Source of the DNA: Ktedonobacter robiniae
GTDB lineage: Bacteria; Chloroflexota; Ktedonobacteria; Ktedonobacterales; Ktedonobacteraceae
DNA: 64,000 bases
Direction of reading: 5' to 3'
NCBI RefSeq assembly: GCF_016587375.1
Contig: NZ_BNJG01000001.1
Coordinates: 3,664,001-3,728,000, forward strand
A program made the position numbers and the translations under genes. The notes beneath the pieces are model-generated. The model was not told where the DNA came from and did no database searches. It saw only the letters and a list, made by a program, of their open reading frames with translations. Positions 27,799-36,016 of the stretch are shown here, one piece after another (position 1 is the first letter of the stretch; each line of letters begins with the position of its first letter).

Positions 27799-27914
27799 GT
27801 TTCTTCTGCTTCGGTTTGTCGCTTGCTAGCCTGGCGCCTACAATATAACAGGACATGCTTTTTTATGGCATGATGTGTGCTGGTAGATAGAAACAGGAGA
27901 ACAAGGGGCATCTT

Positions 27915-29252
27915 ATGGGAGATTTACTGGCCGCGCGTGCCCAGATGGGCACCTCGCTGGCTTTTCATATCATCTTCTCTGTCCTGGGCGTTGGCCTGCC
28001 ACTGCTGCTATGTATCGCCGAAGGCCTGGCGCTGAAGACAAAGAACCAGACCTGGATGCTGCTCACGCGTCGCTGGGCGAAGGCCGCGGCGATTCTATTC
28101 GCCATTGGCGCGGTCTCAGGCACGATCCTTTCCTTTGAATTGGGATTGCTTTGGCCAACATATATTGAATTCGCTGGCCGGGTGATTGGTTTACCCTTCA
28201 TGCTAGAGGGTTTTGCCTTCTTTCTGGAGGCGATCTTTCTGGGCCTCTATCTCTATGGCTGGGGCCAACTCTCGCCACGAGCACACTGGCTCTGCTCCTT
28301 CCCCATCTGGATTAGTGGCCTGGCCTCGGCCTGGTTTATTGTCAGCGCAAACTCCTGGATGAATACTCCCGCTGGCTTTGTCTTTAAAAATGGGCAGGTC
28401 GTGGATATTCGCCCTTTTCAGGCCATCTTTAATCCCAGCACGCCCTATCAGACCGTGCATATGATGCTGGCATCCTATGTGGCAACCGGTTTTGCGGTCG
28501 CCGCTGTCTATGGCTGGGCCATGCTGCGAGGGAAGCGCGATGACTACCATCGTAAGGGCTTGATGCTAGGGATGCTGATGGCGGTCGTCGCCGTCCCGCT
28601 CCAGATTGTCAGTGGCGACTTGAACGCACGCTTTCTCGCCAATTACCAGCCAACCAAGTTCGCGGCGATGGAGGCGGTCTTTAAGACCCAGGACGGTGCG
28701 CCGATCACAATTGGTGGCCTGGTAGATCCGAACACAGGCGAGGTGCGCTATGCGCTGGAAATTCCCAGGGGCCTGAGCCTGCTGGCCTATACTAACCCTG
28801 ATGCCAAAGTGAAGGGCTTGGAGCAAATTCCGCGTGATGACTGGCCAAATGTGCCCCTGGTGCACCTCTCCTTTGATGGTATGGTGAGTTCGGGCTTCTT
28901 TATGCTCTTTATCGCCTTTGTCTACTGGCTGTTCTTCTTCCTCAGGAGGCGTAAGGCCCCCGAACATAAGCTCTTGTTGTGGGGAATCGTTGTTTCAGGT
29001 GTGCTGGGCTTCCTGGCTGTGGAACTGGGATGGATGGTCACTGAGCTTGGTCGACAGCCATGGACGATCTATGGCTTCTTGCGTACACGGGACGCGGTCA
29101 CAACCGCACCCTGGTTGAACGAGAGCTTTTTGGCCTTCACAGGTATCTATATACTGCTAGGTGTAGCACTGGTCTGGCTCCTCTTACGTGTGGCGCGCAC
29201 ACCGATGCCGCGGCTGGGGCCGCAGAAACAAGCTCAGAGAGCGGGGGTGTAA
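27915..29252 (+). CDS. cydA: cytochrome bd quinol oxidase subunit I
   Basis: CydA carries hemes b558, b595 and d and the quinol site of the high-affinity terminal oxidase. The 445-residue protein has His18 in the conserved N-terminal FHIIF (b595 ligand position) and His182 in the TVHMMLASY helix (b558 ligand position). It has the RGLSLLAYTNPDAKVKGL quinol-loop segment and GRQPWTIYGFLRT. The Q-loop is short, as in Gram-positive and Chloroflexota enzymes. It is followed 2 nt later by cydB. A menA-like gene lies 2.3 kb downstream, in keeping with menaquinol as donor (inference). Confidence 0.95.
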   Translation: MGDLLAARAQMGTSLAFHIIFSVLGVGLPLLLCIAEGLALKTKNQTWMLLTRRWAKAAAILFAIGAVSGTILSFELGLLWPTYIEFAGRVIGLPFMLEGFAFFLEAIFLGLYLYGWGQLSPRAHWLCSFPIWISGLASAWFIVSANSWMNTPAGFVFKNGQVVDIRPFQAIFNPSTPYQTVHMMLASYVATGFAVAAVYGWAMLRGKRDDYHRKGLMLGMLMAVVAVPLQIVSGDLNARFLANYQPTKFAAMEAVFKTQDGAPITIGGLVDPNTGEVRYALEIPRGLSLLAYTNPDAKVKGLEQIPRDDWPNVPLVHLSFDGMVSSGFFMLFIAFVYWLFFFLRRRKAPEHKLLLWGIVVSGVLGFLAVELGWMVTELGRQPWTIYGFLRTRDAVTTAPWLNESFLAFTGIYILLGVALVWLLLRVARTPMPRLGPQKQAQRAGV

Positions 29253-29254
29253 GT

Positions 29255-30295
29255 ATGGATGTAGCGTTAGCGGCCTTGATTGTGCTCTGGTGGGCCTTGA
29301 TTACCTACGCGGTGCTGGGGGGAGCCGACTTTGGCGCGGGCGTGTGGAATCTCGTTGCCTTTGGCCGTAGCAGGCAGAGGCAGCGCGAACTTATTCATCA
29401 CGCGCTGGGTCCCGTCTGGGAGGCAAACCATGTCTGGCTCATCTTCCTGATTGTGGGGCTGTTTACCATCTTTCCCGCTGCCTTTGCAGCTCTGAGCATC
29501 GCGCTCTTCCTCCCACTTACCTTTGCGCTGATTGGTATTGTCTTGCGAGGAGCTGCCTTTATCTATCGCTACTACGCGACGGATGCCGAAGGCAGGTTTG
29601 CCAGCAGCTGGGAGGCGGTCTTTAGTGTGGCAAGCTTGCTCACACCATTTACCCTGGGACTAAGCGCCGCAGCGGTCGCGAGCGGGAAGCTATTGCCAGC
29701 ATCCGGGAAGCCGGACGCCGCCTATATGGCTTCGTGGTTGAGCCCTTTCGCGCTAGTCATTGGCTTGATGGCGATAGCCCTCTGCTCGACGCTGGCCGCG
29801 GTCTACCTGGCCGTTGAAGCCAGTTCGGCCCATAATGATGAGTTGGCCAGCTTCTATCGAAATAATGCCTTGATAGTAGGCGCGATTACGGCGGTTCTTG
29901 GTGCTCTAGGCCTGGCATTGTCTACTGTATATGCTCCCTTGCTGTGGAATGGTATGCTCACACGCGCATGGCCTGTCGTCATCGCGACGATGCTCATTGG
30001 GTTGGGAACCGCTGGCGCGCTCTTCTTTCGGCGCTATCGAATCGCGCGCGTGCTCATGATTACTGAGGCTGCTTTCTTGTTGAGTTCATGGGGTCTGTCA
30101 CAGTATCCGTATATTCTACCACCACACTACACTATTGATGGCTCGTCCAACGAGGCTTACGTGATTGAGGTGGCACTGATCTGTGTGCTCGCGGGGATGG
30201 TGCTCCTTGTTCCCTCGCTCTACTACCTCTTCTCGGTCTTCAAACTGCCCTATCCTGCTCCAGGTATCCGCCGTGAAGATAAAAAGTCAGTGTAA
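29255..30295 (+). CDS. cydB: cytochrome bd quinol oxidase subunit II
   Basis: CydB is the structural partner of CydA. The 346-residue protein has eight to nine membrane helices and the family motifs ALIVLWWALITYAVLGGADFGAG in pieces near the start, PVWEANHVWLIF (about 55-66), FPAAFAALS and YRYYATDAEGRFASSWEAVF. The ATG at 29255 is chosen because it directly follows the cydA stop; a frame extends further upstream inside cydA. Its TAA at 30293-30295 lies inside the left arm of a palindrome. No cydCD or cydX is seen here. Confidence 0.94.
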   Translation: MDVALAALIVLWWALITYAVLGGADFGAGVWNLVAFGRSRQRQRELIHHALGPVWEANHVWLIFLIVGLFTIFPAAFAALSIALFLPLTFALIGIVLRGAAFIYRYYATDAEGRFASSWEAVFSVASLLTPFTLGLSAAAVASGKLLPASGKPDAAYMASWLSPFALVIGLMAIALCSTLAAVYLAVEASSAHNDELASFYRNNALIVGAITAVLGALGLALSTVYAPLLWNGMLTRAWPVVIATMLIGLGTAGALFFRRYRIARVLMITEAAFLLSSWGLSQYPYILPPHYTIDGSSNEAYVIEVALICVLAGMVLLVPSLYYLFSVFKLPYPAPGIRREDKKSV

Positions 30296-30345
30296 GGGTA
30301 TGGTGACCGGATAGCAAAGCCATCCGGTCACCATACCCTTACACT
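30289..30345. repeat. perfect 24-bp inverted repeat containing the cydB stop
   Basis: Arms 30289-30312 and 30322-30345 (AGTGTAAGGGTATGGTGACC and onward) are exact complements. The left arm includes the last codon and stop of cydB. The convergent PRC-barrel gene ends 26 nt further on. Confidence 0.88.
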
Positions 30346-30371
30346 AGCTAAACCACGTCGTGGCGAGAGAT

Positions 30372-30887
30372 CTATTGCAACGTTTGGGCGACGGCATCGG
30401 GGATAACAATGACATCATGTCCGTAGCTGGCCACCTGGTTGGCGCCAAACATGTGATGGTGCCCGGTGAGCTTCTCGCGCAGGCCACCAGCCAGTTCAAA
30501 ACCAGCCAGGAGCACCTGTGTTGAGTCGACAACATCCAGCAGGATATTGCCAATGGTTCCTACAACGGTGCCGCCTTCGCTCAGGACGCGATACTGGTTC
30601 AGGATGCTTGCCAGGGGTAGGGTTGCCAGGTGGCTGCCCTTCTCTTCTTTGGCCAGGCTTTTCTCGCTGTCAAAGGTAATGGCATCGATACCAATGGCCT
30701 TGATATGCGCGAGGGGAAGGGCGTGATGTCCAAACAGGCCGGTCTTTACCTGGAAAGCGTAAATAGAGCCTGTCTGTGGCTCGAAGTAAAAATCTTCTAT
30801 GGTTCCCACTTTCTTGCCTGTATCCAGGGATACTGCCGCTATGCCCTTTAACTCCGTCCATTTTCTAATATTTGTTGGGGGTTGCAT
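30372..30887 (-). CDS. PRC-barrel domain protein
   Basis: The 171-residue protein appears to hold two PRC-barrel-like beta domains. The first (about 12-80) has KGIAAVSLDTGKKVGTIEDFYFEPQTG in pieces and HALPLAHIKAIGIDAITFDS. The second (about 95-168) has VLSEGGTVVGTIGNILLDVVDSTQVLLAGFEL in pieces and a C-terminal ASYGHDVIVIPD. PRC-barrels occur in photosynthetic reaction centre H subunits, RimM and many stress proteins; no specific role can be assigned. It is convergent with cydB across a palindrome, and AGGAGG sits close to the ATG. Confidence 0.8.
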   Translation of the reverse strand: MQPPTNIRKWTELKGIAAVSLDTGKKVGTIEDFYFEPQTGSIYAFQVKTGLFGHHALPLAHIKAIGIDAITFDSEKSLAKEEKGSHLATLPLASILNQYRVLSEGGTVVGTIGNILLDVVDSTQVLLAGFELAGGLREKLTGHHHMFGANQVASYGHDVIVIPDAVAQTLQ

Positions 30888-30930
30888 GCGCCTCCTCCTC
30901 GCTGTGGTGCTCTCGAATAACGTGGAGAAA

Positions 30931-30971
30931 GGGTCCGTTTGCTCTATTCATGTGGAAGACAAAACGGACCC
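30931..30971 (-). terminator. possible terminator after the 84-residue membrane protein gene
   Basis: A 10-bp perfect inverted repeat (GGGTCCGTTT/AAACGGACCC) with a 21-nt loop lies 18 nt past the stop at 30990; on the minus strand it is followed by TTTCTCC. A weak candidate. Confidence 0.4.
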
Positions 30972-30989
30972 AGTACTTACACGAAGCTT

Positions 30990-31247
30990 CTAGTGTGAAG
31001 GCTTCAGGAGTTTATGGAACAGGCCGAAGAGCAAGAACGTAGGGGGCCATTGACCAACAAAGAGGCTCCAATCACGTTTTTTGGTAGAAAACAGAAACGC
31101 CGAAGCTACAATAGAGATGAGCGCCGCCCAGTACCAGACCTCTTCCGAGACCTGGTCTGTGACGCGAAAGTATTGATCATGGGCGTCTTTAGGAACGCTC
31201 TTAATGGTGTGTTTCTCGTGTGAAGTGCCAAAATCTATACCTGCCAT
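30990..31247 (-). CDS. small two-helix membrane protein, hypothetical
   Basis: This unrecognised protein of 85 residues has a polar N-terminus (MAGIDFGTSHEKHTIK) and two hydrophobic segments (about 38-54, VWYWAALISIVASAFLF, and 62-78, GQWPPTFLLFGLFHKLL). The start at 31247 is preferred over upstream ATGs because CGGAG lies 9 nt before it. It is divergent from the menA-like gene. The arrangement suggests a small integral membrane protein with both helices near the C-terminus; no function is offered. Confidence 0.6.
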   Translation of the reverse strand: MAGIDFGTSHEKHTIKSVPKDAHDQYFRVTDQVSEEVWYWAALISIVASAFLFSTKKRDWSLFVGQWPPTFLLFGLFHKLLKPSH

Positions 31248-31398
31248 TGCTGAATCTCCGTTTCTTGAATCTTTATCTGTCGATAACATCAGTGTGAGAG
31301 AAGGAGACAACGGTGAAGCGTTTGTCTCATGATGCTTCCTCTCCGCGTTTGTGGCTGTTGCCAGGCTTTGCCTGTACTACTGTATGCACACAAAACCT

Positions 31399-31427
31399 TT
31401 GACTTCAGCTTATGTAAGAGTTACTAT
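31399..31427 (+). promoter_or_regulatory. predicted promoter for the menA-like gene
   Basis: TTGACT (31399-31404), a 17-bp spacer and TACTAT (31422-31427) predict a start near 31434, giving a leader of about 130 nt. The remainder of the 31248-31563 gap holds no gene or clear structure. Confidence 0.45.
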
Positions 31428-31563
31428 CTTTAGTATAGAGATGTTCAACAAAGGTATGACATAGATCTAGCCTCCTCAGGCTTGTATCTATCAGTCTACA
31501 TAGAGGGTGTTCTGCCCACTGTGACCATACAAACAAAGATACAGAACGGGTTCAAACGGCACT

Positions 31564-32511
31564 ATGAGTGATAATATTGTTCAACCAGCTGCAGGGAGCA
31601 AACAGCCCGGCTGGAAATACTGGTTAAAGACCGCGCGCCTCTTTACCCTGGTGGCGACGGTAAGTCCACTGCTTGTTGGGACGGCTATTGCCGGATATGA
31701 GCGAACCTTTCATCCCCTCATCTTCCTGACAACTTTTGTCTCCTGCCTCTTCTTGCAGATTGGCACTAACTATTTTAACGAATACTTTGATTATGCCTAT
31801 GGATTGGATCATGAAGGGTCTCTGGGGGCTTCGACTGTGATCTTCCGTAATGAGATGAGCGCTGGTCAGGTGCTTGGTGGTGCTATCGGTTGCTTTGTCA
31901 TCGCGGCCCTCCTGGGGATTCTGCTCGTGTTTCTGGTTGGCCCAGAAATCCTCCTCTTTGGTCTGACTGGTCTCTTAATCGCGTACTTCTATAGCGCCCG
32001 CCCCTTCAAGTTAGCCAGTCGCGGCCTGGGCGATGTCATGGTTTATATCGCCATGGGCCTCTTGATGACCTGGGGTGCCTACTATGTCCAGATTCAGCAC
32101 TGGTCCTGGCCGGCCTTTGCCGCTAGCATCCCTGTTGGTTTCCTGATCATGGCCATCATGAACATGAATAATGTACGTGACTACCAGGATGACCTGGCGG
32201 TCAACAAGAAGACGCTCCCAGTGCGTTTTGGCCTAAAGTTTGGGAAGCGTTATCATGCCACCTTGCTTATGGGGAGCTATGTGACCACAGTCCTGTTTGT
32301 GTTGGTTGGTCTGTTGCCTATCACCAGCCTGATTGTATTGGTCACCTTCCCACTGGCTTTCAGCAATGTACGCTCGGTTTTACAAGCAACGGACCGCAAA
32401 GTCTTTATGCTAGGAATTAAGCGGACTGCGATGTTGAATCTGCAATTTGGGGTTGTGCTGACCCTGGGGATTCTGCTCGCTATCTTGATCTCTGGAAGGA
32501 TCAGTCTCTAG
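31564..32511 (+). CDS. menA: UbiA-family prenyltransferase, probable 1,4-dihydroxy-2-naphthoate polyprenyltransferase
   Basis: This 315-residue integral membrane protein has about eight helices. The first Asp-rich UbiA motif is present as NYFNEYFDYAYGLD (about 76-89). The second region reads NNVRDYQDDLAVNKKTLPVRFG (quoted in part: NNVRDYQDD, KKTLPVRFGLKFG), close to the MenA pattern N-N-x-R-D-x-x-x-D. MenA prenylates DHNA in menaquinone synthesis. Ubiquinone or other UbiA roles are less likely because of the NNVRD motif. No other men genes are nearby. Ribosome-binding site weak. Confidence 0.75.
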   Translation: MSDNIVQPAAGSKQPGWKYWLKTARLFTLVATVSPLLVGTAIAGYERTFHPLIFLTTFVSCLFLQIGTNYFNEYFDYAYGLDHEGSLGASTVIFRNEMSAGQVLGGAIGCFVIAALLGILLVFLVGPEILLFGLTGLLIAYFYSARPFKLASRGLGDVMVYIAMGLLMTWGAYYVQIQHWSWPAFAASIPVGFLIMAIMNMNNVRDYQDDLAVNKKTLPVRFGLKFGKRYHATLLMGSYVTTVLFVLVGLLPITSLIVLVTFPLAFSNVRSVLQATDRKVFMLGIKRTAMLNLQFGVVLTLGILLAILISGRISL

Positions 32512-32525
32512 AGCGAGGGCGTATT

Positions 32526-32588
32526 CTGAGGTAAATAAAGGGAGGTGTAGGAGGGAGACCCTCCTACACCTCCCTTTATTTACCTCAG
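32526..32588. repeat. perfect 30-bp inverted repeat between convergent genes
   Basis: Arms 32526-32555 and 32559-32588 (CTGAGGTAAATAAAGGGAGG and onward) are exact complements around AGA. The right arm contains the TGA stop of the phosphatase gene; the menA-like stop is 14 nt upstream of the left arm. Confidence 0.9.
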
Positions 32589-33232
32589 CTATTGATCTGG
32601 CGGAGATGGCTGGTTTCGTTATAGCGCGCCAGGTGGACGGAGTCGCCCGTGATATGGAGTTCAGTCACGCTGGCGTTATTGACGCTGAGGCGGCGACTGG
32701 CCGAGAGGGACATCTCCAGGAGATGGCCTACAAGCAGGCGAATGGCCGTTTTATGCGATACCAGAAGTAGCGTTTGCCCGCTATGTTTCAGCACGAGTTC
32801 GGTCAAGCAGGGGACGGTACGGGCCAGGACGGCCTGCTGTGTCTCGCCGCCAGGCGGATTGACCATCCAGGAGCCTCGATCCCAGGCCGCAAGTTCCGCC
32901 GGATAGTGCTGTTTCAGCTGTTCACGTGGGAGATTTTCCCAGCGTCCAAAATCCATCTCGCGCAGGGCGAGCCGTGTCTGGATTGGCAGGTTGAGCAAGT
33001 TGGCGCTGGGAATGGCAGTCTGCTGTGCGCGCTGCTGGGGGCTACAATAGATAGCGTCAATGGCTTCATCTCGCAGGCTCTCGGCCAGCGCTCTAGCCTG
33101 GAGCAGACCTGTATCGGTCAGGGGGAGTTCGGTGGTCCCACAACAAACATCATCGCGACTGGCGCTTGTCTGTCCATGACGAACAATGAGCAGGCGTGTG
33201 GTGGGGAGGTTGGGATAAATGCGGCTGGCCAT
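32585..33232 (-). CDS. histidine phosphatase family protein (phosphoglycerate mutase-like)
   Basis: The 215-residue protein has the catalytic RHG signature LLIVRHGQTSASR with nucleophile His19 and the second catalytic His in LLLVSHKTAIRLLVG near 158. It also has the acidic substrate motif LREMDFGRWENL and the PLTDTGLLQARALAE segment. The FGRWENL pattern is that of the CobC/PhoE-type branch, so alpha-ribazole phosphatase or a broad phosphatase is possible; specificity is not readable. The ATG at 33232 is taken because longer versions would read through the 33334-33404 palindrome. Its stop is inside another palindrome. Confidence 0.85.
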   Translation of the reverse strand: MASRIYPNLPTTRLLIVRHGQTSASRDDVCCGTTELPLTDTGLLQARALAESLRDEAIDAIYCSPQQRAQQTAIPSANLLNLPIQTRLALREMDFGRWENLPREQLKQHYPAELAAWDRGSWMVNPPGGETQQAVLARTVPCLTELVLKHSGQTLLLVSHKTAIRLLVGHLLEMSLSASRRLSVNNASVTELHITGDSVHLARYNETSHLRQINS

Positions 33233-33333
33233 GCAGGCTTCTATATCCTCTTTTCTCTTTATTTGCATATTTTTGAAGTGCTGGCTACAGCATATCATAT
33301 TCCTTCTTGCTTCGCGCCTGCAGCGCTCAGGGA

Positions 33334-33404
33334 TAAAATAAGAAAAAGTTGCTATGGATGGGCAGGCGAAGTCTGCCCATCCATAGCAACTTTTTCTTAT
33401 TTTA
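33334..33404. repeat. perfect 32-bp inverted repeat containing the ecfT stop
   Basis: Arms 33334-33365 and 33373-33404 (TAAAATAAGAAAAAGTTGCT and onward) are exact complements around GCGAAGT. The ecfT TAA (33402-33404) is the end of the right arm. Transcribed from ecfT, the distal arm is U-rich (CTTTTTCTTATTTTA), so this one also looks like an intrinsic terminator. Confidence 0.9.
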
Positions 33405-34229
33405 GGGGAGAGTTTGTGAGGCCAGGAAGATGAGGGCACAACTGAGCAGTGTTATGAGGGAAGTAAGTAGGTCGAAGCGTGCCCAGGTTAGCTGACGGCG
33501 TCGGCTCCTCCTCCAGCCACGATGAAAACCGTAGCAGCGTGCCTCCATGGCGGTGCTGAGCGCTTCGGCTCGTTTGAAGCCGCTGAGGAAGAGGGGGACG
33601 AGCAGGGGGGCGATTTTGCGCGCCCGTTGCAGAAAATTGCCCTGGTCAAAACGCACACCACGCGCGGCCTGGGCTTTAATCAGGCGCTCTATTTCGCCGG
33701 TGAAAATGGGCACAAATTTGAGCGCGATGATAAAGACCATCACGAGCGTATTGGTGGGAATACCTATGCGCTGGAGTGGAGAGAGAAGCGCCTCCATACC
33801 ATCGGTCAGGTCGACGAGCGATGTGGTGAAGAGCAACATCGAGAAGAGATAGTAGAGAAAAAGCACGCGCAGAATCACCAGGACGCTTGTATGTAGGCCT
33901 TCAAGCGAGATGCTCAGCATCCCCCAATGCCAGTACATTGTCTCTTGCTGGCCCGTGTAGAAGAGCACCTGAAGCACGAAAATAAAGGCCAGAAAGCCCA
34001 GGAAGGGGCGGAATCCGCGCAGCACATAACGTGTAGAGATGCGCGAGAGAATCTGTATCAGAATGCAGAAGAGCAAGAGGCCCGCGAAGGCTATAAAGCT
34101 CTTGATGAGCGAGGTAACAATAATAAGCAGGATGAGGCATAGGAGCTTGCCACGCGGGTCCATACGCGTCAGAGGCGAGTGGTTATTGATGAATTGACCA
34201 AAGGTGATCGTACGCGAAATTTCAATCAT
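33402..34229 (-). CDS. ecfT: ECF transporter transmembrane (T) component EcfT
   Basis: EcfT couples the two ATPases to the substrate-binding S component. The 275-residue protein has about five to six helices and the two coupling-helix Ala-Arg-Gly-like motifs: KAQAARGVRF near 190 and STAMEARCYGFHRG near 228. The opening FGQFINNHSPLTRMDPRGKLLCL is characteristic. The start overlaps the ecfA2 stop by 4 nt. Order is S, A1, A2, T, a full transporter set. Confidence 0.92.
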   Translation of the reverse strand: MIEISRTITFGQFINNHSPLTRMDPRGKLLCLILLIIVTSLIKSFIAFAGLLLFCILIQILSRISTRYVLRGFRPFLGFLAFIFVLQVLFYTGQQETMYWHWGMLSISLEGLHTSVLVILRVLFLYYLFSMLLFTTSLVDLTDGMEALLSPLQRIGIPTNTLVMVFIIALKFVPIFTGEIERLIKAQAARGVRFDQGNFLQRARKIAPLLVPLFLSGFKRAEALSTAMEARCYGFHRGWRRSRRRQLTWARFDLLTSLITLLSCALIFLASQTLP

Positions 34230-35113
34230 GGTCGTTGCCCTCCACTTCGTATTCTAAGCTCCTCGTGCTGTACTATGGCCTCTTCCAGTTCGTCGAGCGT
34301 AAGAACGGTGGTTGAGAATTCGGGATAGTGCTCGCGCAAGACCAGGGCAATGCGGACCGCCTCCGGTAACTCTATTCCAAGCTTCACAAGCTCATTAGCG
34401 CGCGCGAGGATCTCGCGTGGTGCGCCTGAAAAGGCGAGTTGTCCCCGGTCCAACACATGAATGGTGTCTGCGAGGCCCACGACCTCTTCCAGGCTACTAG
34501 AGGCATAGATAATCGTCATCTGCTGGGTCTGTTTCAAGTGTTCAATGAGGGCCAGCAATTCTCGCCGTCCACGCGGATCGAGTCCCGCTGTCGGTTCATC
34601 GAAGATAATCACAGCGGGCTGGAGAGCCAGAACACCGGCGATGGCGACACGCCGTTTCTCGCCTCCACTTAGGGCGTAGGTATAGCGTGTGCGAAAGTCT
34701 TCATAGAGTAGCCCAACATCCTCTAACGCCGTTTGCACCAGCCGCCGCGACTCGGCGAAAGAGGCTCTCTTCCGTAATGGGCCGAAAGAGACATCCTTAC
34801 CCACCGTCTCCTCAAAGATTTGTGACTCGGGAGACTGAAAAACGACGCCAACTGAGGTGCGCAAGCGTTCGCGATCAAAGGATGGGGCCATCACATCTTC
34901 CCCCCGAAAGAAGAGCGTCCCTGGCGCGGCTTTAATCAGTCCAGCCAGGATATCGACCACAGTTGATTTGCCGGAGCGGGTTGGTCCCACCAGGGCGGTA
35001 ATCTGGTGTTCTGGAATAGTGAGCGATAGACCACGCAGGGCTTCCGTCGCAAAGGGCGTATCGCGCAGGTAGGTATGACGCACATCTTTTAATTCGAAGA
35101 GTTCGAAGAGCAT
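34226..35113 (-). CDS. ecfA2: ECF transporter ATPase EcfA2
   Basis: The 295-residue ABC ATPase has Walker A GPTRSGKST near residue 43, Q-loop VFQSPESQIFEETV, an intact signature LSGGEKRRVAIAG, Walker B AVIIFDEPTAGLDPRGR and a switch region where the expected His is replaced (IIYASSSLEEV instead of a TH motif). The SPESQIF-type Q-loop is typical of ECF ATPases. It overlaps ecfA1 by 25 nt. The missing H-loop His is paralleled by defects in the EcfA1 signature and D-loop. Confidence 0.9.
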   Translation of the reverse strand: MLFELFELKDVRHTYLRDTPFATEALRGLSLTIPEHQITALVGPTRSGKSTVVDILAGLIKAAPGTLFFRGEDVMAPSFDRERLRTSVGVVFQSPESQIFEETVGKDVSFGPLRKRASFAESRRLVQTALEDVGLLYEDFRTRYTYALSGGEKRRVAIAGVLALQPAVIIFDEPTAGLDPRGRRELLALIEHLKQTQQMTIIYASSSLEEVVGLADTIHVLDRGQLAFSGAPREILARANELVKLGIELPEAVRIALVLREHYPEFSTTVLTLDELEEAIVQHEELRIRSGGQRP

Positions 35114-35934
35114 AGATCCGCCTTTAGTTGTTCGGGAGTGAGAATGACGTCAGAGAGATGTTGCCAGCCACGGGCGCGCAGGCGCTCTCCTAGCCGCGTG
35201 ACCATGGGAACATCCAACCCAAGGGTTTCTAGCTGATCAGCATGTGAGAAGATCTCGCTGGGCGAGCCATCCAGCAGAATCTCTCCCTGATGCATGACGA
35301 GGACACGCTGGAAGGCTGTAACCTCGTGCATAAAATGCGTGATATGGATGACGGCCATGCCCCGTTCGCGTGCCAGGCGTTGCTCCGTGGCGAGGAGCGA
35401 GCGTACCAGGTGACCTGGCAGCATCGTGGTAGGTTCATCGAGCAAGAGGTAGCGTGGGCGCATTGCCAGTACGCCAGCAATGGCGACCTGCTGTTTCTGC
35501 CCTACAGAGAGGTCGCTAATGGGAAGCTGCGCTGAGGCGCCAAGCTCCAGGCTGGAGAGCGCCTCCTGCACTCGCTCCTCAATCTCGTGGCGAGGGAGAC
35601 CTAGATTCTCGGGTCCAAAGGCGATATCGTCGATGACGGTATTGGCGACGAGCTGATCATCGGGATTCTGGAAAATAACGCCGACGCGCTGGCGAATGGT
35701 CCATAGATCCTCACCACGCGCGGTTGTGGAGATATCATCAACGCGTACCTCGCCCTGGGTTGGATGGAGAATCGCGGCGAGCAGGCGTGTGAGCGTGCTC
35801 TTGCCTGAGCCATTGTGACCGATGATCGCCACAGTCTCGCCTGGCTGGATGCGCAAGTTAATATTGCGCAACGCAGGAGGGGTTGAGGCCTCCTGCGTAT
35901 TGTAGTGAAAGGTAACGTTTTGAACTTCAAGCAT
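35089..35934 (-). CDS. ecfA1: ECF transporter ATPase EcfA1 with altered signature and D-loop
   Basis: The 281-residue ABC ATPase has Walker A IGHNGSGKST near 38, Q-loop VIFQNPDDQLVANTV, Walker B RYLLLDEPTTML and an H-loop His in VIHITHFMHEV. Two conserved elements deviate: the signature reads LSVGQKQQVAIAG instead of LSGGQ, and the D-loop has MLPGHL where ECF ATPases normally have MLDPxGR. The gene is otherwise intact and in frame. It begins 82 nt after ecfS and overlaps ecfA2 by 25 nt. The role is to drive uptake of the vitamin bound by EcfS. Confidence 0.9.
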   Translation of the reverse strand: MLEVQNVTFHYNTQEASTPPALRNINLRIQPGETVAIIGHNGSGKSTLTRLLAAILHPTQGEVRVDDISTTARGEDLWTIRQRVGVIFQNPDDQLVANTVIDDIAFGPENLGLPRHEIEERVQEALSSLELGASAQLPISDLSVGQKQQVAIAGVLAMRPRYLLLDEPTTMLPGHLVRSLLATEQRLARERGMAVIHITHFMHEVTAFQRVLVMHQGEILLDGSPSEIFSHADQLETLGLDVPMVTRLGERLRARGWQHLSDVILTPEQLKADLCSSNSSN

Positions 35935-36016
35935 AGCGTTTATCTGGTTTATCTGTAAGTAGGGAGTGGAGGCGCAATAGCCCCGGTGTCCTTACGCGCC
36001 GCATATCTCCCCGGCG

